Of a stretch of DNA of 64,000 nucleotides, positions 52,312-60,435 are shown piece by piece. The notes below the pieces were generated by a model. The model ran no database searches, was not told the origin of the DNA, and saw only the letters and a program-made list of their open reading frames with translations. The number at the start of each line of letters is the position of its first letter. The first letter of the stretch is position 1. The stretch comes from Nocardioides aquaticus (lineage in GTDB: Bacteria > Actinomycetota > Actinomycetes > Propionibacteriales > Nocardioidaceae), in NCBI RefSeq assembly GCF_018459925.1, contig NZ_CP075371.1, positions 2,418,001 through 2,482,000 of the forward strand, in the 5' to 3' direction. A program made the translations under genes and the position numbers.

Positions 52312-53124
52312 CTAGCCCGGCCCCGGGTCGACGCGGAAGACCGGCCAGCCGATCACCGTGCGCCAGGCGGCGCTGTCGTCGGTGTCGCGCGGACCGACCA
52401 CGTAGGTCTCGCGGACGGGGCCGGCGACCGCCAAGGCGTGCTCGGCCACCCAGACGCCGAGCCGCGCGTAGGTCACCTCGATCGTGTCGTGGTCGCCCCG
52501 GTGCGTGGTCCGGGCCGTGTCGACCGCCGGCAGCGGCGTGGGCGCCACCCGACCGGTGGTGGGTGGGTCGAGCACGGGCAGGTGGACCAGGGCCTCGCCC
52601 CGCCCGGCCGTGAGGAGCGCGTCCTCGAACAGGCCCCCGGGCGGTCCGGTCGGTGCCGGGACGGCGTGGTCGAGCTCGGCCATCGCCCCGGCGTACCAGC
52701 CGAGCAGGTCGTCGAGGTCGACCACGGCCCTGACCGCGGCGACGACCTCCGCCGGCTCCGAGCGCAGCTCGACCTCGACGTCCTCCGGCGCGGGGTCCAG
52801 GAGCCGGCGCAGGGAGGCGACGGCGGCGCGGGTGCGGTCCAGCTCCTGCTCGAGGCGTCGGAGGTGCCCGGCCACCAGCGCGGCCCGCTCGTCGTGGTCG
52901 GTGGTGCGCAGGACCCGCGCGACGTCGGCCAGCGGCAGGTCCAGCCGACGCAGCTGGTGGATGACCTGGGCGGTCGGGACCTGCTCGAGCGCGTAGGACC
53001 GGTACCCGGTGACGGGGTCGACGTGCGCCGGCTCGAGGAGGCCCGCGTCGTGGTACCGCCGCAGGGTGCGGACGCTCAGCTGCGTCGTCCGGGCGAACTC
53101 GCCGATGGTCAGGGGTGCGGGCAC
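52312..53124 (-). CDS. MerR family transcriptional regulator with effector domain
   Basis: The 270-residue product has the MerR HTH (LTIGEFARTTQLSVRTLRRYHDAGLL, VDPVTGYRSYALEQV), a dimer coiled coil (HLRRLEQELDRTRAAVASLRRLL) and a C-terminal GyrI-like/effector-binding domain (VEVELRSEPAEVVAAVR, VWVAEHALAVAGPVRETYVVGP). The start is GTG 53124. Its promoter region holds two operator-like dyads and faces the SnoaL gene. The TAG stop is in the CTAG at the IS481 boundary. Confidence 0.87.
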   Translation of the reverse strand: MPAPLTIGEFARTTQLSVRTLRRYHDAGLLEPAHVDPVTGYRSYALEQVPTAQVIHQLRRLDLPLADVARVLRTTDHDERAALVAGHLRRLEQELDRTRAAVASLRRLLDPAPEDVEVELRSEPAEVVAAVRAVVDLDDLLGWYAGAMAELDHAVPAPTGPPGGLFEDALLTAGRGEALVHLPVLDPPTTGRVAPTPLPAVDTARTTHRGDHDTIEVTYARLGVWVAEHALAVAGPVRETYVVGPRDTDDSAAWRTVIGWPVFRVDPGPG

Positions 53125-53137
53125 GGCACGACCCTGC

Positions 53138-53189
53138 ACCCTCCCCCGCGGGAGGGTCCAGCCCCTGGACCCTCCCGCAGGGGGAGACC
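53138..53189. promoter_or_regulatory. double MerR-type operator between merR and the SnoaL gene
   Basis: ACCCTCC-N6-GGAGGGT (53138-53157) is a perfect dyad, and an imperfect copy begins 31 bp later (53169). The region between them is itself an inverted repeat, GGGTCCAG-CCC-CTGGACCC (53154-53172). This arrangement suits one MerR site for each divergent promoter. Confidence 0.6.
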
Positions 53190-53243
53190 CCACGGTGGTC
53201 GGACCCGACCACGCCGCGGTCGACCGATCCCCAGGAGCCCGTC

Positions 53244-53585
53244 ATGGACCACCAGCACCCGCCCGCCGTCACCGCCTACCTGGCCGCCGAGGGCGACGCC
53301 ACCGCCCTCGCCGCCTGCTTCACCCCGACCGGGGGCGTCAACGACGAGGGCCGCACCCACCTCGGCGCCGACGCGGTCGCGGCCTGGCACGCCGGCGCGT
53401 CCACCGCCTTCGAGTACACCTCGACCGTCGTGGGCCAGGAGCGACTCGGCGACCAGGCGTACCGCCTCACCAAGCACCTCGAGGGCGACTTCCCCGGCGG
53501 CGTCGTCGACCTCGACCACCTCTTCGCCCTCGACGGGGACAGGATCGCCTTCCTCTTCATCACCGTCCGCCAGGCGGCATCCTGA
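53244..53585 (+). CDS. SnoaL-like / NTF2-fold small protein
   Basis: The 113-residue product fits the SnoaL/nuclear transport factor 2 cone fold: VTAYLAAEGDATALAACFTPTGGVNDEGRTHLGADAVAAW at the start, then TSTVVGQERLGDQAYRLTKHLEGDFPGG and LDHLFALDGDRIAFLFITV. ATG 53244 has AGGAG at 53233-53237. It diverges from merR and is probably the target of that regulator. The substrate or ligand is unknown. Confidence 0.8.
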   Translation: MDHQHPPAVTAYLAAEGDATALAACFTPTGGVNDEGRTHLGADAVAAWHAGASTAFEYTSTVVGQERLGDQAYRLTKHLEGDFPGGVVDLDHLFALDGDRIAFLFITVRQAAS

Positions 53586-53688
53586 CGACCCGGCCGCTCT
53601 CGACTCGTGATCTGGTGCCACCCGCTGACACCTGATCACGACCCGACCGGCCCCGTGGCGCGGCCCACGGGGTGCCACGGTCGATGGG

Positions 53689-53729
53689 TGATCTGCCTCC
53701 ACCAGGTGCGTGGAGATCACCCATCGACC
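53689..53729. repeat. palindromic dispersed repeat, copy 2
   Basis: The arms GGTCGATGGGTGATCT and AGATCACCCATCGACC are perfectly complementary around a nested CTCCACC/GTGCGTGG loop. It is nearly the same as the copy at 32643-32693, and the same second repeat follows it. No gene is visible in 53586-53782. Confidence 0.85.
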
Positions 53730-53738
53730 CACCGCGCC

Positions 53739-53770
53739 GGTCTCGTGACGCTCGCTCCTCGACCACCGGG
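53739..53770 (+). repeat. dispersed GGTCTCG...CTCGACCACCGG repeat, short copy
   Basis: This unit is like 32702-32741 but lacks one GCTCGCT-type subunit. It lies 13 bp from the stop codon of the dppF-type gene, so the composite repeat may act as a terminator there. Confidence 0.7.
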
Positions 53771-53782
53771 GTCGCCGACTGC

Positions 53783-54865
53783 CTAGGCCCGGGCGGCGAC
53801 GTCCTCGGCGGTGAGCTGGTGGGCGGTGATCTCGCCGCGGGCGATCTCCTCGACGTAGTGGCAGGCGACCCGGTGGCCCGGGCGCAGCTCGAGGAGCTCG
53901 GGGCGCTCGGAGTCGCAGCGGGTGGGCTGCTTGAAGGGGCAGCGGGTGTGGAAGCGGCAGCCGGCCGGCGGGTCCGCCGGGGAGGGCAGGTCGCCCTGGA
54001 GCAGGATCCGCTCGCGGGCGTCCTCGATCTCCGGGTCCGGCACCGGCACGGCCGACATCAGCGAGCGGGTGTACGGGTGCAGCGGCTCGTCGTAGAGGTC
54101 GTCGGACTCGGCCTGCTCGATGATCGAGCCGAGGTACATCACCGCCACCTCGTCGCTGACGTGGCGCACCACGGCCAGGTCGTGGGCGATCACCAGGTAC
54201 GTCAGGCCGAGCTGCTGCTGCAGCTCCTCGAGCAGGTTCAGCACCTGCGCCTGCACGGAGACGTCGAGGGCGGAGACCGGTTCGTCGGCGATGATGAACC
54301 GGGGCTCGAGCGCGAGGGCCCGGGCGATCCCGATCCGCTGGCGCTGCCCGCCGGAGAACTCGTGCGGGTACTTCTGCGCCGCCGAGCCGGGCAGGCCGAC
54401 CTGGTCGAGCAGCTCACCGACCCGGGTCCGCTTGTCGAAGTCGATCTTGTGGGCCTTCAACGGCTCGGTGAGGATCGTCTCGACGCTCTGCCGCGGGTTG
54501 AGGCTGGCCAGCGGGTCCTGGAAGACCATCTGCATGTCCTTGCGGGAGGCCCGCAGCTGCTCCCCCGACAGCGCCGAGACGTCCGTGCCGTCGAAGTGCA
54601 CGGTGCCGGCCGTGATCGGGCTGAGCCGCAGCACCGCCCGGCCGAGGGTCGACTTGCCGCACCCGGACTCCCCCACCAGGCCCAGGCTGGTGCCGGCCCG
54701 GACGTCGAGGTCGACGCCGTCGACGGCGCGCACGGCGCCGACCGTACGGCCACCGAAGACCCCGCCCTTGATCGGGAAGTGCACCTTCAGCCCGCGCACC
54801 GAGACCAGCGCGTCGCTGGGTGCTCCCGGCGCGTCGGTGTCGGAGGAGGAGGGGGCGGCGCTCAC
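53783..54865 (-). CDS. dppF: dipeptide/oligopeptide ABC transporter ATP-binding protein (DppF/OppF type)
   Basis: The 360-residue ATPase has Walker A GESGCGKS, Q-loop FQDPLASLNP, signature FSGGQRQRIGIARALAL, Walker B FIIADEP and H-loop AHDLAVV. The C-terminal oligopeptide extension has RFHTRCPFKQPTRC, the Cys-rich motif of DppF/OppF. With DppD it powers the DppBC permease. Start GTG 54865 overlaps the dppD stop by 4 nt. Confidence 0.92.
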   Translation of the reverse strand: MSAAPSSSDTDAPGAPSDALVSVRGLKVHFPIKGGVFGGRTVGAVRAVDGVDLDVRAGTSLGLVGESGCGKSTLGRAVLRLSPITAGTVHFDGTDVSALSGEQLRASRKDMQMVFQDPLASLNPRQSVETILTEPLKAHKIDFDKRTRVGELLDQVGLPGSAAQKYPHEFSGGQRQRIGIARALALEPRFIIADEPVSALDVSVQAQVLNLLEELQQQLGLTYLVIAHDLAVVRHVSDEVAVMYLGSIIEQAESDDLYDEPLHPYTRSLMSAVPVPDPEIEDARERILLQGDLPSPADPPAGCRFHTRCPFKQPTRCDSERPELLELRPGHRVACHYVEEIARGEITAHQLTAEDVAARA

Positions 54866-55920
54866 GTGACGGCTCCAGCGGGTCGGGGGGTGGTGGGCTG
54901 CTCGACGGGGTGGAAGCAGCGCAGCGCACGCTCGTCGTCGGTCTCGAGCCGCGGCGCACGGCTGCGGCAGTCGTCCTGGACGTGCGAGCAGCGCGGGGCG
55001 AAGGCGCAGCCCTCGGTCCACGGCAGCGTCAGGGTGGGCGAGCCCGGGATCGGGGTCAGCGCGGACCCGCGGGGCAGGTCCAGGCGCGGGATGCTGGCCA
55101 GCAGGCCCGCGGTGTACGGGTGCCGCGGCCGCTTGAACAGCGGTCCGCGACGCGCCTTCTCCACGATCCGACCGGAGTACATGACGTTCACCTCGTCGCA
55201 CAGCCCGGCCACGACCCCGAGGTCGTGGGTGATCATCAGCAGCGCGGCGCCCGTGTCGGCCACGAGGTCCTTGAGCACCTCCAGCACCTGGGCCTGGATG
55301 GTGACGTCGAGCGCGGTGGTCGGTTCGTCGGCAATGAGCAGCTGCGGCTCGCAGGCCAGCGCGATCGCGATCAGGACCCGCTGACGCATCCCGCCGGAGA
55401 GCTGGTGGGGGTACTCCCGCAGCCGGCGCCCCGGGTCGGGGATGCCGACCTTCTCCAGCAGCGCGCGGGCGCGGTCGTCGGCCTCGGCCTTGTCGACGTC
55501 CAGGTGGGCCCGCAGCACCTCCCGGAGCTGCACCCCGACCGTGACCACGGGGTTGAGCGACGTCATCGGGTCCTGGAAGACCATCGCGATCTCGCGACCC
55601 CGCATCTTCGCCATCGCCTTCGGCTCCAGGGACAGCAGGTCGCGACCGCGGAAGAGCACCTCACCGGAGACCCGGGCCGATCGCTTCGGCAGCAGCCCCA
55701 TCACGGCCAGCGAGGTCACCGACTTGCCGCTGCCGGACTCCCCGACCAGGCCGACGTGCTGGCCGGGCCGCACCGAGAAGGACACCTCGTCGACGGCGAC
55801 CACGTCGGGTCGGCCACGGCCGCCGAAGGCGATCCGCAGGTCGCGGACGTCGAGCAGCGGTGCGTCCTGGTCGGGTGCGGCAGCAGGGGCTGGTGTGGAC
55901 GCGGGGGGCGTGGCGCTCAC
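54862..55920 (-). CDS. dppD: dipeptide/oligopeptide ABC transporter ATP-binding protein (DppD/OppD type)
   Basis: The 352-residue ATPase has Walker A GESGSGKS, Q-loop FQDPMTSLNP, signature LSGGMRQRVLIAIALA, Walker B LLIADEPTTALD and H-loop THDLGVV. The C-terminal EGCAFAPRCSHVQDDC motif is that of DppD/OppD. GTG 55920 is chosen because GGAGG stands 8 nt before it; GTG 55929 overlapping the dppC stop is the alternative. It pairs with DppF. Confidence 0.92.
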   Translation of the reverse strand: MSATPPASTPAPAAAPDQDAPLLDVRDLRIAFGGRGRPDVVAVDEVSFSVRPGQHVGLVGESGSGKSVTSLAVMGLLPKRSARVSGEVLFRGRDLLSLEPKAMAKMRGREIAMVFQDPMTSLNPVVTVGVQLREVLRAHLDVDKAEADDRARALLEKVGIPDPGRRLREYPHQLSGGMRQRVLIAIALACEPQLLIADEPTTALDVTIQAQVLEVLKDLVADTGAALLMITHDLGVVAGLCDEVNVMYSGRIVEKARRGPLFKRPRHPYTAGLLASIPRLDLPRGSALTPIPGSPTLTLPWTEGCAFAPRCSHVQDDCRSRAPRLETDDERALRCFHPVEQPTTPRPAGAVT

Positions 55921-55925
55921 CGGGG

Positions 55926-56897
55926 TCACCTCCGGGTCCGGGGGTCGAGGGCCTCGCGCATCGCCTCGCCCAGCAGCGTGAAGCCGAGGGCGGTGATGGC
56001 GATCGCGAAGCCGGGGAGCAGGGCGAGGCGGGCGGCGGAGTCGAAGCGCTCCTGGGCGGCGACGAGCATCCGGCCCCACTCCGCGACGGCGGGGTCGGAC
56101 TCCCCCAGCCCGAGGTAGGACAGGGCGGCGACCTCGATGATCGCGGTCGCGAGGTTCAGCGTGGCCTGCACGATCGTGGGCCCGATCGCGTTGGGCACCA
56201 TGTGCCCGGCCACGATCCGCCGCTTGCGGAGCCCGAGGGCCCCGGCGGCCAGCACGTAGTCGGCCTTGCCCTGCGAGAGCATCGAGCCCCGCAGCAGCCG
56301 GGCGAAGATCGGCACCTGCGCGACGCCGATCGCGATCATCACGGCGTACGCGTTCTGGCCGAGCACGGCGACGATGCTCACCGCCAGCAGCAGGCTGGGC
56401 ACCGAGAGCATGATGTCGACGAAGCGCATCACCGCGTTGTCGACCCAGCCGCCGATCCGGCCACCGAGCGCGCCGAAGCCGCCGGCGAGGGCGCCCAGCC
56501 CGGCGCCCAGGGTGAGGCCGATGGCGGTGGAGACCACGCCGTACAGCAGGGACTGGCGCGCGCCGTAGACGAGCTGGGTCCACATGTCCGAGCCGTAGCG
56601 GTCCAGGCCCAGCCAGTGGTCCTCGGACGGGCCCGGCACCGTGAGCGGGGTGACCTGGCCTGCGTCCTCGGCCGCACCCGGCTGGTAGGACGTCAGCAGC
56701 GGCGCGAACACCGCGACGAGCACGAAGAGCAGGATGATGACCGCGCCGGCGATGGCCGTCGGGTTGCGCCGCAGCCGACGGAACGCGCCGCGCCACAGGC
56801 CGACGCCGGGCTGGTCGGGGGCGAGACCGTTGTCCCCGGCGGGGTCCCCGCCGGGGGTGGCGGCCGCACCGGCCGCGGGGGGCAGGGTGACGCTCAC
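55926..56897 (-). CDS. dppC: dipeptide/oligopeptide ABC transporter permease (DppC type)
   Basis: The 323-residue permease has an N-terminal Pro/Gly-rich tail, a first helix (AGAVIILLFVLVAVFAPLL) and five more helices around the inner-membrane signature: KADYVLAAGALGLRKRRIVAGHMVPN, the EAA loop. The HWLGLDRYGSDMWTQLVYGAR segment is typical of DppC/OppC. Start GTG 56897 overlaps the dppB stop. It forms the channel with DppB. Confidence 0.92.
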   Translation of the reverse strand: MSVTLPPAAGAAATPGGDPAGDNGLAPDQPGVGLWRGAFRRLRRNPTAIAGAVIILLFVLVAVFAPLLTSYQPGAAEDAGQVTPLTVPGPSEDHWLGLDRYGSDMWTQLVYGARQSLLYGVVSTAIGLTLGAGLGALAGGFGALGGRIGGWVDNAVMRFVDIMLSVPSLLLAVSIVAVLGQNAYAVMIAIGVAQVPIFARLLRGSMLSQGKADYVLAAGALGLRKRRIVAGHMVPNAIGPTIVQATLNLATAIIEVAALSYLGLGESDPAVAEWGRMLVAAQERFDSAARLALLPGFAIAITALGFTLLGEAMREALDPRTRR

Positions 56898-57898
56898 GAG
56901 ACCCTCACCCTCGGGTCGATGACGCCGTACAGCAGGTCGACGACCAGGTTGATCAGCGAGTAAATGACGGCGATGAAGATGATGAACCCCTGGAGGACCG
57001 GGAAGTCGCGGGTGGAGATGGCCTGGAAGAGGTAGCTCCCGATGCCGTTGAACCCGAACACGGTCTCGGTCAGCACCGCCCCCGACAGGAGCAGGCCGGC
57101 CTGCAGGCCGATCGTCGTGACCACCGGCAGCAGGGCGTTGCGCAGGACGTGCCGGCGGCTGATGGTGCCCCGGGAGAGCCCCTTGGACTCAGCGGTGCGG
57201 ACGTAGTCCTCGTGCAGCACCTCGGCGACCGAGGCCCGGGTGATCCGCACGATGATCGCCAGCGGGATCGTGCCGAGCGCGATCGCCGGCAGCGCCAGGT
57301 GGAGCATCGCGTCCCACGCGGCGTCCCACTCGCGGGTGAGGAACCCGTCGAGGACGTAGAAGTTGGTGATGTGGGTGGCGTCGATGCGCGGGTCCTGCCG
57401 CAGCGCGGTCGGCAGCCAGCCGAGCCAGTCGGCGAAGACCAGCTTGAGCAGGATGGCCAGGAAGAACACCGGCGTGGCCACCCCGAGCAGGGAGCCGGAG
57501 ACCACCGCGGTGTCGAGCAGCCGCCCCTGGTTGCGGGCGGCGAGGTAGCCGAGCGGGACGCCGACGACGATGGCGAAGACCATCGCCGTCAGCGCCAGCT
57601 CGACGGTGGCGGGGAACCGGTCGGCGAACGTGGTGAGCACGTCGGCCCCGCTCTGGATGGAGCTCCCGAAGTCCCCCTGCAGCAGCGCCTTGACGTAGGT
57701 CAGGTACTGCTGCAGGAGGGGCTGGTCGAAGCCGTAGGCCTCGTTGACGGCCACGATCGCCTCCGGGGTGGCCCGCTCCCCGAGCAGGGAGCGGGCGGGG
57801 TCCCCGGGAAGTGCCCGCACCCAGGCGAACAGCAGCACGGAGAGTCCGAAGAGGACCGGCACCATCAGGGCCAGCCTCCGGAGGGCGAATCGCAGCAT
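56894..57898 (-). CDS. dppB: dipeptide/oligopeptide ABC transporter permease (DppB type)
   Basis: The 334-residue permease starts MLRFALRRLALMVPVLFGLSVLLF, the usual DppB N-terminus, followed by LPGDPARSLLGERATPE and the EAA loop DYVRTAESKGLSRGTISRRHVLRNALLPVV, with six helices. ATG 57898 is the start. It lies 46 bp downstream of the binding-protein gene on the same strand. The substrate is probably a peptide or a related solute. Confidence 0.93.
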   Translation of the reverse strand: MLRFALRRLALMVPVLFGLSVLLFAWVRALPGDPARSLLGERATPEAIVAVNEAYGFDQPLLQQYLTYVKALLQGDFGSSIQSGADVLTTFADRFPATVELALTAMVFAIVVGVPLGYLAARNQGRLLDTAVVSGSLLGVATPVFFLAILLKLVFADWLGWLPTALRQDPRIDATHITNFYVLDGFLTREWDAAWDAMLHLALPAIALGTIPLAIIVRITRASVAEVLHEDYVRTAESKGLSRGTISRRHVLRNALLPVVTTIGLQAGLLLSGAVLTETVFGFNGIGSYLFQAISTRDFPVLQGFIIFIAVIYSLINLVVDLLYGVIDPRVRVS

Positions 57899-57944
57899 CG
57901 ACGACCTTCGGGTCTAGGAGGGGAGGACGGGGGTCAGCCCCGGG

Positions 57945-59597
57945 TCACTCCTGCACCGAGACGGCGTTCCAGACCTCGTCCTGCACGGGGCTCTGCTGGT
58001 AGCCGTCGACGTCCGGGCCGAAGGCCAGCGACGGGACGGGGTGCGCCAGCGGGACGCCCGGCAGGTAGTCCATGATCTCGGCGTTGATGTCCTCGTACAG
58101 CGGCTCCTGCTCCTCGGGGGTCGGCAGGCTGCGGGCCTCGCTCAGCGCGTCGAAGAGCTCCGGGTTGTCGAAGCCCCACTCGTTGCTCTCGGCCCCGAAG
58201 AAGACCCCGAGGAAGTTGTCGGTGTCGTTGTAGTCGCCGGTCCAGCCCAGCAGGTGGATGCCGTGCTGGTCGGTGCCCTGGATCTTCTCGAGGTAGTCCG
58301 GGCTCCAGGCGTCGGCGACCGGCTTGATCTCCAGGCCGACGGCCTCGAGCTGCGAGCGCACCACGTTGAAGGTGTCCTCGGGCTGGGGCATGTACGGCCG
58401 GCTGACCCCGGTCGGGTAGTTGAACTCGATGGTGGCGCCGTCGGCACCGGCGTCGGCCAGCATCTGCTGGGCGAGCTCGGGGTCGTACTCGTACTCGGTG
58501 ACGTCGTCGTTGAAGCCCATCACGATGTCGGGCACGAACTGCGTGGCCGGCACGGTGCCCTCGGGCATCGAGGCGCTGATGATCTCGGGGATGTTCAGCG
58601 CGTGGGCGATCGCCTGGCGCACCATCGGGTCGTCCAGCGGCTCCTGCGCCTGGTTCATGCCGAGGTAGAGCACGTTGAAGGGGTCGCGGTCGACGACCTG
58701 GAAGCCCTCCTCCTCGAGCGGGGCGACGTCGGCGGGACCGACGAGGTCGTAGCCGTCAATCTCCCCGCTGCGCAGCGCGTCGGCCCGGGCGGTCGGGTCC
58801 TCGATGGCCACGACGACGGCCTCGTCGACCAGGGCCACGTCGCCCCAGTAGTCGTCGTTGCGGGCCAGGGTGACCTGCTGGCCGCGGTCCCACGAGTCGA
58901 GCGTGAAGGGACCGGTGCCGGTGGGGCGCTCGGTGGAGTACTCGCTGTTGCGGGGGTTGCCGGCCGCGTCGTTCTGGTACTCCTCGAGCGCCGTGGGGCT
59001 CTGCATCGAGAAGGCCGGCAGGGACAGCGCGGCGATGAAGCCGGCGAAGGGCTTGGCCAGGGTGACCGTGGCGGTGAGCTCGTCGTCGGCCGAGCAGGAC
59101 TCGTAGATGGCGTCCCCGGCGTCTGGGCCGGTCGCGAAGCCGCGGAAGAGCGAGATGTAGTAGTAGGTGAGGTCCTCGGTCTGCGCCGAGCGCGGCATGT
59201 TGTACCAGCGCTCGAAGTTCGCGCAGACGGCCTCGGCGTTGAACTCCGTGCCGTCGTGGAAGGTCACGCCCTCCTGCAGGTCGAAGGTCGTGCTCAGGCC
59301 GTCCTCGGAGGTCTCCCAGCCGGTCGCCAGCAGGGGCGCGGGGTCCGCGGTGCCCGGCTCGGTGCCGACGAGCCCCTCGAAGATCTGCCGCGAGACGCGG
59401 AAGCTCTCACCGTCGGAGGCGAAGAACGGGTCCAGCGTGACCGGCTCGGCGGAACCGGCGAAGAGGAAGGTGCCGCCGCTCTGCTCGCTGCCGCCCTCGC
59501 TCTCCTCACGGTCGCTCTGGGCGCACCCGGACAGGACGAGCGCGGTGGCGGCCAGCCCGATCAGGCCGCTGCGCGTGGGAATTGGTGCGAGTCGCAC
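57945..59597 (-). CDS. dppA: peptide/nickel-type ABC transporter substrate-binding lipoprotein (DppA/OppA family)
   Basis: The 550-residue SBP_bac_5 protein has a lipoprotein signal ending VLSGC (Cys25). Family features are EPVTLDPFFASDGESFRVSRQIFEGLVGTEPG, WETSEDGLSTTFDLQEGVTFHDGTEFNAEAV, ERPTGTGPFTLDSWDRGQ and MVRQAIAHALNIPEI. GTG 59597 is preferred because GAGG lies 5-9 nt before it. It delivers the ligand to DppBC and heads the five-gene operon. Confidence 0.92.
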   Translation of the reverse strand: MRLAPIPTRSGLIGLAATALVLSGCAQSDREESEGGSEQSGGTFLFAGSAEPVTLDPFFASDGESFRVSRQIFEGLVGTEPGTADPAPLLATGWETSEDGLSTTFDLQEGVTFHDGTEFNAEAVCANFERWYNMPRSAQTEDLTYYYISLFRGFATGPDAGDAIYESCSADDELTATVTLAKPFAGFIAALSLPAFSMQSPTALEEYQNDAAGNPRNSEYSTERPTGTGPFTLDSWDRGQQVTLARNDDYWGDVALVDEAVVVAIEDPTARADALRSGEIDGYDLVGPADVAPLEEEGFQVVDRDPFNVLYLGMNQAQEPLDDPMVRQAIAHALNIPEIISASMPEGTVPATQFVPDIVMGFNDDVTEYEYDPELAQQMLADAGADGATIEFNYPTGVSRPYMPQPEDTFNVVRSQLEAVGLEIKPVADAWSPDYLEKIQGTDQHGIHLLGWTGDYNDTDNFLGVFFGAESNEWGFDNPELFDALSEARSLPTPEEQEPLYEDINAEIMDYLPGVPLAHPVPSLAFGPDVDGYQQSPVQDEVWNAVSVQE

Positions 59598-59647
59598 TGG
59601 ACACCTCACATCTTCGCGTCCCGCCCGGATGACGAGACAGATCCTGC

Positions 59648-59672
59648 GGGACACTAGTACGAGTGGTGTCCC
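59648..59672. promoter_or_regulatory. inverted repeat upstream of the dpp operon
   Basis: GGGACAC and GTGTCCC are separated by 11 bp, 51 bp upstream of the dppA start. Spacing and position suit an operator of the dpp promoter. The interval 59598-59742 holds no gene. Confidence 0.45.
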
Positions 59673-59742
59673 GGGTCACCAGGCCACCACGCCGCGCCGG
59701 GTCGCGGTTCGGCAACGATCCGGCCGCGACCGGCCGGAGTGC

Positions 59743-60427
59743 TCAGCGGGAGCGGGAGCCGCGGCCGTCGCGGCGCGTCAGCGGCACCAGGTCGGCGGGG
59801 CCGATGCCCTGCAGGCTGTCGGCGAAGGAGAGCCTCGAGGCCGGCGGCACCGGCACGTGGTGCGGCACGACCAGCACCGGGCAGCCGGCCGCGGCCGCGG
59901 AGGCCGCACCGGTCGGCGAGTCCTCGATCGCCACGCAGGCCCGCGGGTCGAGCCCCAGCAGCGTCGCGGCTCGCAGGTACGGGTCGGGGTGCGGCTTGCC
60001 GCGCGGGACCTCGTCGCCGGTCACCACGTGGGCGAAGGACCCGGCCGGGAGCTGCTCGAGGACCGGCTCGACGAAGCGACGCCACGACATCGTGACCAGC
60101 GCGCACGGCACGCCGGTCTCCCCCAGGGCGCTCAGCAGCTCGCGCGCGCCCGCGCGCCAGGGCACCTCGCGCGCGACCTTGCGCACGACGCCGTCGAGCA
60201 GCAGCTCGACGATCTCGCGCGGCGAGAGGTCGAGCCCCATCCGCTCCCGGATGTAGACGCCCGAGTCCATCAGGTCGCTGCCGACCAGCGCCATGGCGTC
60301 GTCGTGGGTCCACGTCGCGCCGTGGCGGTGCGCCAGCTCCTGCTCGGTCTCGATCCAGTACGGCTCGGTGTCGACCAGCGTGCCGTCCATGTCCCACAGC
60401 ACCGCCGCGGGCAGGGCGACGGTCGAC

Positions 60428-60435
<8 letters not shown>
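59743..60435 (-). CDS. HAD family hydrolase (subfamily IA phosphatase)
   Basis: The 230-residue product has motif [15 protein letters not shown] (nucleophile Asp), motif [12 protein letters not shown], motif III Lys in [15 protein letters not shown] and motif [19 protein letters not shown]. The cap is helical, as in beta-phosphoglucomutase-like phosphatases. ATG 60435 overlaps the metH stop by 8 nt, so the two are cotranslated. The substrate is unknown; a link to methionine metabolism is only contextual. Confidence 0.9.
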
